Assembly (NCBI GenBank): GCA_943704415.1
Contig: CALSCO010000122.1
Coordinates: 18,112 to 82,111, forward strand
DNA from: Parvularia atlantis
Lineage: Eukaryota; Opisthokonta; Rotosphaerida
Length of the DNA stretch: 64,000 nucleotides
Direction of reading: 5' to 3'
Shown here piece after piece: positions 1-11,407 of this stretch; position 1 is the first letter of the stretch; every line of letters begins with the position of its first letter. Both the position numbers and the translations under genes were made by a program. The notes beneath the pieces are model-generated. The model was given only the letters and a program-made list of their open reading frames with translations. It made no database searches and was not told the DNA's origin.

Positions 1-2172
1 ACCCTTGCCGTCCGCTTGCTCCGACACATCCAGCTCCAGCTCGTCCAGCAGGCGCAGGCGCGTGAACGTGTCGATGACCTGCGTCCCCTCACGTCACGCC
101 TGGCTCGCTGCCGGAGCGTGCGCTGCCACCTCGCCGGGCACGTTGTAGCTCCTCGAGCGGATCAGGCGCACGATCAGGCGCACGGCCTCGAGGGCGAGGT
201 CGCCACGCTCGTCGCGCTGGAACAGCTTGACGACGGTCTCGCACGCGAGCTTGCTGATCTGGCTCGCGGGGGCGCGAGACAAGTCAGGCCACTGCAGGCC
301 ACGCAGACGCCGCACACACCGCGGCGGGTCGGTGCACAGCCATCTTGGACACGATCGCGCTGAGCAGGTTTGCGCGAAAGTTGAAGTGAGGCTTGCTCAC
401 GACCAGCTCGCTCATGCACTGCAGCGCGAGCATCGCCGTCTGCGCCGCACGGGCGTTTTGCTCCTGCCAACCCCGCCCGCTCTCGCGCGCACCTGGTCAG
501 CGGCGGCCACGGCCGCGTCCGGGGCGCGCTCGTCGGCGTCAGCGTGGGGCTGCTTGTGCGCAGTCTTGCGCGCGTGCTTGGCGTCTGCGCAAGCACGGAC
601 CGTCAGCATCGCGACGTGGCCGGGGGGCGACCGCACGCGCGCCTTTGTACATGCGGTCGAGCTGCTGCAGGTACTGCTGGTACGTGCGCAGGATCGCGCT
701 CTCAAACTTGCGCAGCTTCTTCACGTCCTTGGACAACTGCAGCGCGCGCAAGGTAAGCGCATGTCGGCAGTTCATGAACGCGCCGGCCGCACCTTCACGG
801 TCTCATCGGCCTCGGCGTGCTCGCGTATCCGGTACCTGGGCGGTGTCAGCACGCGGTGTCCTGCTGCGCCTGCGCACCCAGCGTACCCGGGGATGACGTC
901 CTTGAACACCGCAAGCGCCGTCAGCGTCGCGAGCGTGCGCACGAGCGGCTCGGCGTCGCTCATCAGCTCCAGCACGAGGCGCACGTGGTCCATCTGCGCA
1001 CGGCTGCGCGTTACGCGCCCGCCGCGTGCCCTGGGCGCGCACCTTCTGCTCCGGGTTCTCGGTGATGGCTTGTGCAATCGTAGCCATCTCGACTTTGCGT
1101 GCCTCGACGTACGCCTGCCCCGTGAGCGGCCGTCCGCGCGCGTCAACGGGCGTCTGCAGCTTGAGCGTGCTCGCCCGCTGCTGCTGCTGTTGCTCGTCGT
1201 TGGGCCGCTCGTCGGCCGCCGGCGCCTCGTCTGCGTCCGTATCGTCGCGTGCTGGCACGTCGGCTGCGGACGAGGCTACGCCGCACGCACCAGGTGAGCG
1301 TGCGATGTGCAAACAAGGCAGCGCCGCATACGCGGCTCCAGCTTGCGCGTCGGCTGGCGCATCGCACCCGCGGCGTCTTTGATCGGCAGGCGCAAACTGC
1401 GCTCGGCCGGCGTCCTGCGTATGTGGGCGCGTCAATCGCGCAGACCGCACACGGCACGCGCTGCGCACCACGTCTGTGACACGCGCGGCGCCTCCTCCAG
1501 CCGCTGCATGCGCTCCTCGCGCTCGTCGTGCTGCGCAGCCCTGGGCTTCTTGGCCGGTGGTGGCCTTGCGCCCGTGGCGGCAGCGGCAGCAGCGGCGGCG
1601 GCGGCCGCCGCCGTCGCGTGGCTTTTCGTCTGCCGCTCGTCTTCGCTGACACCGTCGTCGTCATCGACGTCATCCGGCGGCGCGTCCACGTTGAGCTGCA
1701 TGTCGCCGTCTTCGTCGTTGTCGTCGCTGTCGTCGTCGTCGTCGTCGTCGTTGTCGTCGTCGTCGTCGCTCCCGCGCGCGCGCTTGAGCAGGTGCGACGG
1801 CAGGCGTCCCTTGAGCTCGCCCACGCGGATCTTGCCGCCCTTGGTCGCCATGATCACACTCCTGCGCGCACAATGTCCCACACCGGTCAGCACACGCCAG
1901 CCCGCACAGCTCGGTCGCGGGGGTGCGCACTGGTCGGCCTGCTGCAGCGCGCGCGCGTCGAGCGTGCGCAGGAAGCCGGCGTAGTCGGCATACTCGTGCA
2001 GGAACGCCGCCTCGCTGTCCGAGTCGACCTCGACGTCGTCGGCGTCGTCGTTGCCGTCGCGCGCGGGCGCCTGCCGCGGCCGCTTGGGCCCGCGCGCCGG
2101 CTTCGGCGCCCGCTGCGGCGCCCGCTGTCTGCCTCCGCGCCCGCGGCCACGTGGCCTCGCTATCGGGGCCAT
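1..2172 (-). CDS. NOC3: Nucleolar complex protein 3 (NOC3), 3' end cut by window edge
   Basis: Noc3 acts with Noc2 in nucleolar pre-60S ribosome assembly and is also linked to replication licensing in yeast (family knowledge). The chosen start is the ATG at 2172, giving MAPIARPRGRGRGG, an RG-rich basic head. A lysine-rich segment and a long Asp run (about 1700-1790) follow, then exons matching the Noc3 core. These include a segment ending in MATIAQAITENPEQK (about 1080), LATLTALAVFKDVIPGY (about 900), LSKDVKKLRKFESAIL (about 700), SELVVSKPHFNFRANLL (about 400) and ISKLACETVVKLFQRDERG (about 240). The spacing and order match the conserved HEAT-like Noc3 domain. At least six short introns interrupt it. 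The C-terminal part lies left of position 1. Identity is secure; exact exon edges are inferred. Confidence 0.85.
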
Positions 2173-2308
2173 GCTGTCATGTAACGGCTTCCGGTCAGAG
2201 TGCTTTTCGGGTGCGGGACAGGGTGCGCGACAGACAGGCGGCACAGACGTAGCGTGAGCGCAGGGAGGGGAGGGAGGGGACGCGTGCTGTCCAGGGAGGC
2301 GGGCTCGC

Positions 2309-3116
2309 TCAGTTGACCGGGACGGCGAACTTGGCCGGCGTCGACGAGCGGCCAAAGAGCGCGCCGGCGTGCATGGATGGCGGCGAGGAGGGCATGCCGC
2401 GGTGCGGGCTCACGTGCATATGCGGCGGCGCGTAGACGGCCGGCGCGCCCCCAGGCCAGAACGCGGCCTGCTGCTGGTACGGTTGTGTTTGGTGGTACGC
2501 GGCGCCGGCGTGTGGGCGTGGGCTTGGGGCGGCGGGCTGACGGGCGGCGCTCTGCGGACACGAGTGCGCGCGTGTCTCAGCCCGATGCGAGCGGCGGGCG
2601 AGGGAGGCCCCGCCGCGCACCCTGTCCTGGAAGAGCGAGCACACGCTGCCGTGCTCGCCGATGCGGTACGCGACGTCGAACGGGTCAACCCAGAGCATGA
2701 GGTCTGCGGGCAGGATCGCCTCAGGCTGCCGGATGCCGGCCATGGTTGCGGCCTGCGACGCGTGGCCCCCCCGTGCGGTCACGTCAGGTGCCCGAGGGTC
2801 GAGCCGCGCCACAGCCGCGCACACGAACCTGGCTCAGCAGCGGGTCCACGAAGCCGCCGGCCGTCATGATCGACCGGAAGCCGTTGCCACACAGGGGCTG
2901 GTCCTCGTTCCAGTGCTCGGCAAACTTGGCCGTCATGAGTTGTACGAGCGCCTGGGCCGACGCGGGACGCGCGTCCCCACATGTCAGCATACAGCCGACC
3001 GTTGGCCACGTCATCAGTCGCACCTGCCGGAACGCCTCGCGGGCGGCGGGCGGCAGCTGCGTTGCGGAGGGCAAACCGGCGACGAACGCGCTGGCGGCCT
3101 CGACCTCGGCTCTCAT
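2309..3116 (-). CDS. BTG/Tob family anti-proliferative protein
   Basis: BTG/Tob proteins bind the CAF1/POP2 deadenylase of CCR4-NOT and promote mRNA deadenylation (family knowledge). The start at 3116 gives MRAEVEAASAFVAGL, like the BTG N-terminus. Box A features follow: FAEHWNEDQPLCGNGFRSI and then FVDPLL (about 2830-2930). After an intron (about 2757-2827), exon 2 carries LPADLMLWVDPFDVAYRIGE and GSVCSLF, the box B-like half of the domain. A second intron (about 2553-2620) leads to a Gln/Pro/His-rich tail ending SSTPAKFAVPVN. The domain is complete and the tail low complexity. The family assignment is firm; which animal paralogue it resembles cannot be said. Confidence 0.85.
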
Positions 3117-3439
3117 GCTGCTGTGTGGGTGCGCTGCGGTTGTTTGCGTCTGTGAGGAAAAGCAGTGAGCCGGAGTGATCGGGCCCCCCTCCTTTGCAGT
3201 CTGCCCGCCCGTGGCCCTCTCGCAGCCCCGCGCACACTCCAGGCCACCCCGGGGGTTCGTGCAGCCGCCGCGGCGAGACAGCGCAAGCAGCCCCCCCCCC
3301 CCCCCCCCCCGGGCGCGCAAGCCGCGCCAGTCGCAACGGCCCGAGAACAGAAATGCGCACGACGTCACCGCCTCACCCCGCACAACGCGCCGATTCGCTC
3401 GATCGTCGCCAGGCGCAGGTGTGCGCGTTGCCAGGGCCC
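3117..3439 (+). other. Intergenic region between divergent BTG and TED1 genes
   Basis: About 320 bases between two divergent start codons, one of the longest gene-free stretches here. It holds a 20-base C homopolymer (3291-3310) and no ORF I can support. It should contain both promoters, but I see no clear TATA or other recognisable element. Confidence 0.5.
3291..3310 (+). repeat. Poly-C homopolymer (20 nt)
   Basis: An uninterrupted run of 20 C in the intergenic region between the BTG and TED1 genes. Runs like this are unstable in replication and error-prone in sequencing, so its true length is uncertain. Confidence 0.9.
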
Positions 3440-5061
3440 ATGAGCGCGCATCCGCCGCATCGCGGCGCGTGGCTGCTGCGGCGCCTGCTGCGCGCGGCCG
3501 TCGCGGCGGCTGTCGTCTTTGCTCTCGCGGCGCTGCACCTCGCGCTCTACCCGCGCGCGTGCGCGTGGCCGCACGGTGCGCGCGCGCGCCTTGGTGCCCG
3601 ACGCGCGACCGGCCGTTCACGATTGTGTGTGTGTGCGCGCGCGCAACGCAGCGGGCGGCGGTACGACCGTCGTCCTGCGCGTGCTCCTGCTGGCGGACCC
3701 ACAGATGATGGGTGACTACCACGCGCAGTCACAGGGGCGGCTGGGTGAGCCGCTTCATGCATGCAATCGCGCGCGCGTGCACGCGCGCTCAAGCGACGCA
3801 CCAGGCGAGCTCGACATCGCCTTCAACGACGCCTACTTCCGCCACGTCGTGCGCTCGCTCGTGTGGTGGCTGCGCCCGATGTACACCGTCGCGCTCGGTG
3901 ACCTGCTTTCGTCCGAGAACCTGGGCCGCGCCGAGTTTGACCGCCGCGTGCACCGCTTCAACCACGCGTTCCAGGCGGTGCGCATCCGCCGCAGCCCCAG
4001 CGGCGTGCACTGAGCGTGCGGATTGCAGGCGCGCGAACAGTCGGTGCTCGTCAGCCTGCCCGGCAACCACGGTGCGCGCGCCTGTACGGCGCGTCGCGTG
4101 CGGGTCTTGATGGGCCGCTGCTAGACATCGGCTACGGGTCCGTCGTCGACCGCGCTCGCGTCTCGCGCTTCGAAGATGCGTTCGGCGGCCCCGTCAACCG
4201 CGTGCTGCGCGACGGCGGGCACCTCCTCGTCGTGCTCAACAGCATGGTCGTGGACGAGTGCCGCGACGATGTGCGCACGCCGCCGCATCGCACGCAGACA
4301 CACGCCGCTCATCACACGCGCACAAACACCACAGGCCATGCGCCAGCAGACGCTCGACTTTGTGGACGAGGTGCGCGGCGCGTGAGGCGCGGCGGGCAGG
4401 CCCCTCGTGCTGACTCGTCCGAGCACAGGTCGCCGCCATGCGCACAGCCCAGGACATGCCCACCGTGCTGTTCACGCACATTCCGCTGCACAAGCCCGCC
4501 GGCGTGTGCGCGGACGCGCCCACGATCAGCAGGAATCGGTGCGCGAGCGCGCGCGCTCGCAGCCAAAGCGGTTCGTCAAGCTGAGCATTGCACGTTTGCA
4601 GCGCCGGGCACGTCGAGCAGCAAAACATGCTCTCACCTGCCGCGACGCAGCGCCTGCTCGACAAACTGCGGCCGCGCTTCGTGTTCACGGGCCACGACCA
4701 CGAGGGCTGCCGCTTCACGCACTCGATCGCTGCCGCGCCGGACGGCTCGCCTACGACCGAGGCGCACGAAGTCACGGTACGGTCGATGATGGCCGAGTTT
4801 GGCGGGCACTCGGTGCTGTTTCAGATCTCGCGCGACGCGAGCGGTGCGTGTGCAGCTGCGCCACCTCAGCTGAGGCTCATGCTGAGCGTGGGCGTCGCAG
4901 GCGCGTTTGTGTACGAGACGAGCACGTGCGCGTTTGCCACGCACGTCACCGTCAAGTTCGTCCTTGCCGCACTCGTCCTGAGCCTCGGTGCCGTCCTCGT
5001 GCTCGTCCTCGCGCGCTGGCGCAGCACAACAGGGACGGGCAAGCAGTATGGCCTATCGTGA
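3440..5061 (+). CDS. ER membrane metallophosphoesterase, TED1/MPPE1 (PGAP5)-like
   Basis: This family (yeast Ted1/Cdc1, animal MPPE1/PGAP5) removes ethanolamine phosphate from GPI-anchor mannoses in the ER and helps GPI-protein export (family knowledge). The start at 3440 gives MSAHPPHRGAWLLRRLL followed by a hydrophobic signal-anchor. Metallophosphatase motifs occur in order: LLLADPQ (first Asp, about 3690), GDLLSSEN (about 3897), PGNH and DIGYG split by an intron (about 4055-4135), LFTHIPLH (about 4470) and FTGHDHEGC (about 4685). A second transmembrane helix (about 4955-5015) lies just before the C-terminal KQYGLS. About five introns are inferred. The stop is close to the start of USP1, which lies on the same strand. 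The superfamily is certain; the TED1/MPPE1 assignment rests on topology and the GHDHEGC motif. Confidence 0.75.
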
Positions 5062-5092
5062 TGTACAGCAGCAGAGAGTTAGAGCCAGCAGC

Positions 5093-6198
5093 ATGCCACG
5101 CCGACGCCGGCGCCCCACCACGGCCAGCCCGGCGGCGCGGCGCAAGCGCAAGGTGCGGGCGTCGCTGGCTGCTGGTGGGCGCTGCGTTGCAGTGCGGGTG
5201 CTGACGGGCCACCGCACGCAGGCGCCAGCAGACGACGAGGACGACGACGGCGATGCGGGGGCCGACGCGGGCGACGACAACGCGGACGAGGACGACAACG
5301 CGGACGAGGATGAGGACAAGCACGACGGCGACGACGGCGACAGCGCGGCCGACGCCGACTTCCGCCCGCCCGCACACGTCGCCGCCCAGACGCGCGGCGC
5401 TATGTCTCTGCGCGCCGCCGCAGTCGCCACCGTGTCCCACGGCGCGCGGAGAGGACGCCGACGCCGCGAGGACGGTGCGCACGCGGCCGGCGAGGCCGAA
5501 CGAGGCCATGACGCCGCGCACAATCGACAGGCGCGACCGACGGCGGCGGCGGCGCGTCCCCGGGACCTGGCGCAGCCGACGGGGCGACCGCTAGCAACCA
5601 GCGGGTGCGGGCCGTGTGCCAGCCAACAAAAAGACCACGCGGCGTGCTGACAGACGGGCCGCAGGCACCCGTCGCGGGCCTGTACAACCTCGGCAACACG
5701 TGCTACGCCAACTCGGTGCTGCAGATCTTCCGGCACAGCCCGCACGTTGTCTCGTCTATCGAGAGCGCGATCAGCAGCAGCTCGCACGGCGCGCCGAGGG
5801 TGCGTCGCTCTTGGGCGCTTTCTCCGAACGCCGAGCGCTCAGCCGTGCCACCACGACAATGCAGGGAAAGGACGCGACCGACACGCTCCTGCGCGCACTC
5901 GGCGCCGTCATGTCGCAGCTGGACACAATCACGCGTAGCAACCAGTCCAAGTACGCGGCCGCGCGGTGCAGACGACGCGCGCGGCTGACACGCGTCGGCG
6001 CGGCGGCGCAGGATGGATCAGCAGCTGCAGCAGCTGCTGCAACAGCAGCAGCAGCAACAACAGCAGCAACAACAGCAGCAACAACAACAGCAACAGCAGC
6101 AGCCACAACAGCAGCAGCCCCTGGCGCCGACGCCGTTGTCGCCCGTCGCACCACCGCCCGTTGCCGCAGCCAGCGCCGCGCAGCCGCACGGCAGCGCG

Positions 6199-6247
<49 letters not shown>

Positions 6248-7604
6248 TCATCATCGATGTGGACGACAGCGGCGGCATGCCGGCGCCGGACGAGGCACGC
6301 CGGCGCCTGTCTCGCGCGCGCTGTGTCTCCTTACCGCCGCGACCGCAGCTCGAGGTGCCACCTGCCGCATCTGGCGCCGCCGCTCCGCCGCCGCCGCCGC
6401 CACCGCCGCGCACCGCCACGCCGCTCACCGCGCTGTCGTCCATCCGCTTCACGGCCGTGCACCCGGACACGTTCATCAGCGCGCTGCGGTGCGCGTCACC
6501 CGTTCTACGCACATGCGCCGTAACATGCGTCCGCGCAGCAAATCCGACAGCATCTTTGCGGGCTACCATCAGCACGACGCGCAAGAGTTCCTCAAGTACC
6601 TCATCTCGGCGCTGCAGTCGCGCAATAACGCGCCGTCCTACTCGCTGCGCCGGCGCTCGGTGTCGCGTGCGTCCCGGCCCTTGCCTCGCTGCGATGCACT
6701 GCTCACAGCTCGCTGGCCGCAGACGCCCCGACATGGTCGCTCTCGGACCTGTTTGAGGGCAAGACGGTCAACACGATCCGCTGCCTGAAATGCGGCACCG
6801 AGTCGAGCCAGGTCGAGAGCTTCTTCGACGTCGGCCTCACCGTCCCGCCCTTCTCGGCCGTCACGCTGACCGAGGCGCTCGACCAGCTCACGGCCGTGGA
6901 GCGGTACGCGTGCCACCGCACGCCGTCGTCGCTGGCCGCTCAGCCGCGTGCCAGGCTCACGGGTGCCAACAAGTACCGCTGCGACGTCTGCGCGACCTTC
7001 ACAGACGCCGAGCGCTCGCTCAAGTTCTCGCAGCTCCCGTTCATGCTGTGCTTCCACCTGCGCCGCTTTGCCTTGCACAGCGCGGTGCGTTGCGCCTGTC
7101 CTCGCGCGTGCGGGGCGCGACACTGCTCACGCCGCGCAGAACAAGGTGCTCGGCGCCGTGTCGGCCTCGACGCCGCTGTGCATGGCGCCGTGGTGCACCG
7201 AGTGGTGCCTGCACTTGCATGACAGCTACGGTGCGGCGGCGGTGGCGCTGGCCCTGGTGGCAGAGGCATGACTGCGCGTGCTGCAGAGCTCTCCGGCCTG
7301 ATCTGCCACAGCGGCGCGAGCATCGGCAGCGGGCACTACATCGCGTTTGTCAAGCCGCAGGGCGAGCACGACCGCGCCCTGCGTGAGGCGGCGAGAATGT
7401 GCGACCGTCGCTCAGCAGATGTTGGTGCGTGCTGACTGCGAACGCCGCCCGGACGCGTTCAGACCCGACGACGCGTGGCTCAAGCTGGACGACAGCGACG
7501 TGCGGTGGGTTGCCGCAGCCGAAGTCCTCCAGCTCGTCTCGGCGTACCCGCCGCCGCAGCCGTCGGTCTACCTCATGTTTTACACGCTCGTGAGCCGCAC
7601 GTAA
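5093..7604 (+). CDS. USP1: Ubiquitin-specific protease USP1
   Basis: USP1 removes monoubiquitin from PCNA and FANCD2, usually with UAF1/WDR48, in the nucleus (family knowledge). The likely start is 5093 (MPRRRRRPTTASP, basic); an in-frame ATG at 5048 would overlap the end of the TED1 gene. The catalytic Cys box GLYNLGNTCYANSVLQ has its Cys codon at 5701-5703, and YHQHDAQEFLKYLI lies near 6570. Zinc-binding CLKC and CDVC pairs are at about 6785 and 6985. FTDAERSLKFSQLP (about 7005) and HSGASIGSGHYIAFVK (His codon 7334-7336) are close to USP1-specific sequence. WLKLDDSDVRW and YLMFYTLV end the fold. Inserted between the Cys box and the rest are 21 consecutive Gln (6040-6102) and 12 Asp (about 6210-6245). 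Many short introns are present. USP1 identity is well supported by the AERSL block and the serine-rich His box. Confidence 0.8.
6040..6102 (+). repeat. CAG/CAA polyglutamine tract inside USP1
   Basis: Twenty-one consecutive Gln codons, mixed CAG and CAA, followed by Pro and four more Gln. The CAA interruptions suggest selection on the protein rather than simple triplet slippage. An Asp tract follows about 110 bases downstream. Confidence 0.9.
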
Positions 7605-7704
7605 GGGTAAGTGCGCGCGCGCGCGCGCGGCACAGCGGGCCACGAAAAGCACGTGTGGCATTTGCTGCAATCGGAAGACGAGCGAGAGGCACGCCACAAC
7701 CCTC

Positions 7705-9115
7705 TCAGGCGCGGATGAAGCAGCCGGGGAAGTGCGCGCAGGCTGCGCCGCACAGTGCAGCGTCAGCCCGGCCGTGGCGCGCGGTCGCACGCCCCGCGCA
7801 CCGGCCTGGAGGTCCGTCAGGCGGTGGTCGAGCGCGGGCGAGGCCGTCTCGTACGACTCGACCATGTCGTTGAGCTTGCACACGCGCTCCGTCCACTTGT
7901 CGCGCTCGCACTTGGTAAGGATGGGCGTCTCGCCTCCTGCGGCGCGTGCAGCGCGCTCGTGAGTTTGCTGGGCCTGCCGAGGCCGCAGCGCACCGCCGTT
8001 GTCCTGGTCCTCGCACACCTTGACAATGGCCTGGATGCCGAGCGACACCTGGTAGCTTGCGTACGGCACAAGCGACTCGCCAAAGCCGCGGTCGTTGGCC
8101 CACTACGGGCGTCGTCAGCGGCGCGATCGCCGACGCGCACGCAGCACGCAGCACGCGCCTCCTTGTCGAGGTGCTGCATGATGCGCGCCGCTACCGTGCG
8201 CGCCCACGGCTCGCGGAAGCAGCGGTGACACGTCAGGAGCATGCTGTGGTGCGCGCCCCGGGTCAGCACGGCCGATGCAGGCAGGCCCGCAGCGCACGCA
8301 CCGGCCGGCACCGAGAAGGTCGGTCACGGGCACGCTCGCGATTTTGTCGGTGACCTTTTTGAGGTCGGCGATCTCGTCGCTCAGGCGCACCGAGTCCTGC
8401 GGCGGGCCGACGCGCTGAGCACACCGTGCCTGCCCTGTCGCTGGCGTGCACGCACCACATCCTTGAACACCGCGTAGCCGTGCAGCGCGTCCGTCCAGCT
8501 ATAGCCGTAGAAGCCCTTGTACGGCGCGCTCAGATCCTGCGAGAGACGCCAGACAACGCCGCCGCGCGCCGGCACGAAGAAAAACGGGTGGATGTCCTTG
8601 GCGATCGCGACGGCGCGCTCGTGGCACGCGGCGTCGTGCTTGCCCAGCTGCGCGAGCGCGTGGATCCACAGCAGGATGCTGCGCGCGCGTGCGCGCTCGC
8701 GACGTCAGCGGCAGCAGCGCGTCCCTCGCGTGCGCACTTGGTGTAGTCCTGGCTATCCTGGCCGGCCTCCTCGCCCGAGATGAGCCCCTGTGTGCGAGCG
8801 TGCGCCCGTCAGGCGCTCGGCCGGGCGCGCGCGGCGTCAGCAGCACCTTGTCGCGGCCGAGCACGCGCGTCACATCGGCCACGACGCGCCGGGCCAGCGC
8901 GAGGTACTTGGTCTCGCCCGTGCAGTTGTAGAGCGAGACCTGCGCGGTGCGTCACGGGCCGATGCGTGCACGTCGCGCGCCGCGTGCGTGCGCACCAGGA
9001 GCGTCACCCCGACCGCGTCCGTCTCGAGGTGCCGCGGTCCGCCCGGCCAGAGCTTCTCGCGCTGCAGCCACGCCAGCGTCGTGCGGGCGTAGACGAGGTC
9101 GTTCGCGGGCGGCAT
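7705..9115 (-). CDS. Conserved-looking protein of unknown function, possibly an all-helical toroid
   Basis: I do not recognise this gene. The start at 9115 gives MPPANDLVYARTTLAWLQRE and then HLETDAVGVTLLV. Later exons read SLYNCTGETKYLALARRVV (about 8920), GLISGEEAGQDSQDY (about 8760), ILLWIHALAQLGKHDAA (about 8650), YKGFYGYSWTDALHGYAVF (about 8490), CHRCFREPWARTVAARI (about 8210), GESLVPYASYQVSLGIQA (about 8060) and DHRLTDLQ (about 7815). It ends CAHFPGCFIRA. Alternating amphipathic helices with conserved-looking Trp, Tyr and Gly loops suggest a six-hairpin-type alpha/alpha fold, but no catalytic motif is certain. Consistent intron signals and a steady reading frame argue that it is real. 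It lies head-to-tail downstream of TM2D3 and convergent with USP1. Confidence 0.5.
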
Positions 9116-9402
9116 GTCTGCGTTGCTGGCGCCAGTTGCTTGCGGTTGGGGGGAGGCTCACGGCGGGGGGCGGCGGCGGCGGCGCGCGAGGGGCAAAGTG
9201 CGGTCTGCTCGGCTGACGCTGGAGCGGGGTGCGCCAGTCCGTCACGGCGGCGTCATGAGCGGGGAGGCGATGACGCGCTGCGATCTGCCGTCAGGCGCAC
9301 GCGCTGCACACGAGCGCATGCTGCACAGGTGCAATGCGATGTTGCGCGCCGCTGCAGAGACAAAGACAAGCCCCAGAAGCGTGGGTCAACGAGCGCAAAT
9401 GG
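9116..9402. other. Gap between the unknown gene and TM2D3
   Basis: About 290 bases with no ORF I can support. It contains G-rich strings (about 9150-9200). It should hold the promoter of the unknown gene and the 3' end of TM2D3; a small upstream first exon of the unknown gene cannot be excluded. Confidence 0.4.
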
Positions 9403-10255
9403 TCACCTGTCGTAGTACAGCGAGCCATCCGCGGGCCCGAGGTAGCCCAGGCCGATTAGCAGCACGTCGACGAAGCACCACACGCCTAGCCCGCCCAGCG
9501 ACAGCAGCTTGAAGATGCCCCTTGCAATTAGGCACGCGGCGAGCGTGAGGCATGGCCGCAGCTGTGTCGACCCGCGCACCACCCGATGTAGCCGAGGTAG
9601 AAGCGGTCGGCCGCGAACCCGCCCAGAAATAGGCTGTAGAAGAAGGCCGTGGTGCGGCTGAGCCCGCGCGTCCAGTTGCAGGGCACGTTGGCCGTGAAGG
9701 CACGGTTGCCTGGCCATGCCACGTCTTGCGCGTGAGCACGGGGCAGCGGCTGCGAGCGGCAGCGTTGCCGCACCGAGGCACACGACGTCGTCGCGCACGG
9801 TGCACAGCGTCGGGTACCGCTCGACGGCCACGGTCGTGTCGCAGCCGGTCACGGGCGCACACGTTCGCGCTTCAGCCGGTGTTTGGTAGCAAAAGCGACA
9901 GTCGAACGTGACGTTGAACGTGCGCGGCCCCTGCGCGTCGGTGCCGTCCGCTCAGCGGCGCTGCACTATGCGCGTGCACGTGCTGCTGGGTCCGCGGCGC
10001 ACCGAGCACGTCGCGTTGGCCGGCGCCGTGCACTCGGCCGTCGCGGGCTGGCCGTACACGCATGACGTGTTGAACGCGCACGCGAGCTGCACGGCCGGCA
10101 GCTCGGCGCACTGCAGCGCGCCCCATCAGCAGACGCGCGCGTCCCTTCTCCCACAAGGGCACCACCCGCACCGGCTGCTGCGCCGCCGCAAGGCCCACGG
10201 CGAGCGCCACGGCCACGAGCGTGACCAACACGGCTGTGTATGCGCGCGTTGCCAT
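9403..10255 (-). CDS. TM2D3: TM2 domain protein, TM2D3 (almondex) type
   Basis: TM2D3 is a two-pass membrane protein; its fly homologue Almondex is needed for Notch signalling and endolysosomal function (family knowledge). The start at 10255 gives a signal peptide (MATRAYTAVLVTLVAVALAV). A Cys-rich luminal region follows, then CNWTRGLSRTTAFFYSLFLG (about 9675-9640), GGFAADRFYLGYIG and, after an intron, LLSLGGLGVWCFVDVLLIG. It ends GPADGSLYYDR. The CNWT, ADRFYLG, GGLG and GPADGSLY blocks match TM2D3 better than TM2D1 or TM2D2. The gene starts only a few bases after the SURF1 stop on the same strand. Several introns are inferred in the Cys-rich part. Confidence 0.85.
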
Positions 10256-10259
10256 AGAT

Positions 10260-11407
10260 TTACAAGCGCGACCGGTACACGATCATCGCGACCGTCCCGA
10301 GCGTGAGCGTGAACCTGGCGTCGCCCGCGTGCGTGAGCGCGTGCAGTCTGTCGCCGGGAGGCGCGCGCGCGCACCAGGTCAGGGCGTACTGCAGGTGGTC
10401 GTTGCGCAGCGTGATGGTCGGCTCGCGCGCGAGCGGGAGCGCGTCGCGGCGCTGCAGCGTGCTCCCTGCGCGCGCGCGCACGCACATGTGCGCTCAGCGA
10501 CGCCTCGCCACATGGCGCCGTGCACAACGCACGCTGCGTCGGCGGCGCGGTCGCGTCCACGACGATCGGCAGCGTGCCGGCCGCGACGGCCATCTGGTTC
10601 GCGTCGATAAAGAACCACTTGTTCTTGTGTGGCTCGTTGTCCGGCACGAACGAGCTCGGCTGTGACGCACGCGACAGTGAGCGCGCTCGCGCGACGCGTG
10701 CACCGGGTGCGCACCTTGCCGTTGAAGATGCGCCGCAGCCCGACGACCGTCACCGGCCCCGCAACCAGCGTCTCCGGCCGGGTGTCGGGGTGTGCCTTGG
10801 CAGTCGGCACGAAGCCGCGGTTCACGAGCACCTCCTCCCTGGCGCCCGCGTCAGTCGACTCGCGCGTGCAGTCGAGATGGCCGCACCCGGACGGCAGGAC
10901 GAGCGGCGTGACGATCTCGATACCGTTGACGCCGTCGCGCACGCGCGGGCCGACGTAGAGCTCTCTGCTGTGGTCGTACATGCCTGTGACGCGCACGCGG
11001 CGCGTGGCGAAGACGGACGAGGCTGAGCTGCGTCTCCCGCTCAGCCAGGCTGACCGCGAGCACGCGCCGCATCGCACGCACGCGGCCTCGGAGGGCGCCG
11101 GCGCGGTTGCATCCAGCTCGACCGGCTCCTGCGCGAGCGTCGACTCGATGCGGCGGATGAGGTCCTCCTTCCACTGCAGGCGGTAGAGCTGCATGCAGCG
11201 CACGCAAGCTCAGTCGTGCGCGGTGCGGTCCGACGCGCGCACCTGCCAAACGCCGAGGCCGAACGTCGTGGCCGGCACGGTCATGAGCCACCACAGCGAG
11301 TGCGGCTGCTGCTGTTGCTGCGACGGCCGTGCGGCCTGCGCGTGCAGGGGCCGCGCGCCACCGCGAACGGCCACGCGCAAGGTGACGCGCACGCTCCGTG
11401 TCAGCAT
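10260..11407 (-). CDS. SURF1: Cytochrome c oxidase assembly factor SURF1 (Shy1)
   Basis: SURF1/Shy1 helps heme insertion into and maturation of Cox1 in the mitochondrial inner membrane (family knowledge). I chose the ATG at 11407 because MLTRSVRVTLRVAVRGG is a classic basic amphipathic presequence. SLWWLMTVPATTFGLGVWQV (about 11300) is the first transmembrane helix. LYRLQWKEDLIRRIES (about 11190), GIEIVTPLVLPSG, VLVNRGFVP (about 10830), NKWFFIDANQMA (about 10620) and NDHLQYALTW (about 10410) are family hallmarks. The second membrane helix FTLTLGTVAMIVYRSRL ends the protein. The stop is 4 bases before the TM2D3 start, and the divergent PEHE gene starts 26 bases upstream. Confidence 0.9.

Noticed and set aside
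5929-6189. Minus-strand poly-Leu ORF over the USP1 Gln tract
   Set aside because: A shadow of the CAG/CAA repeat on the opposite strand.
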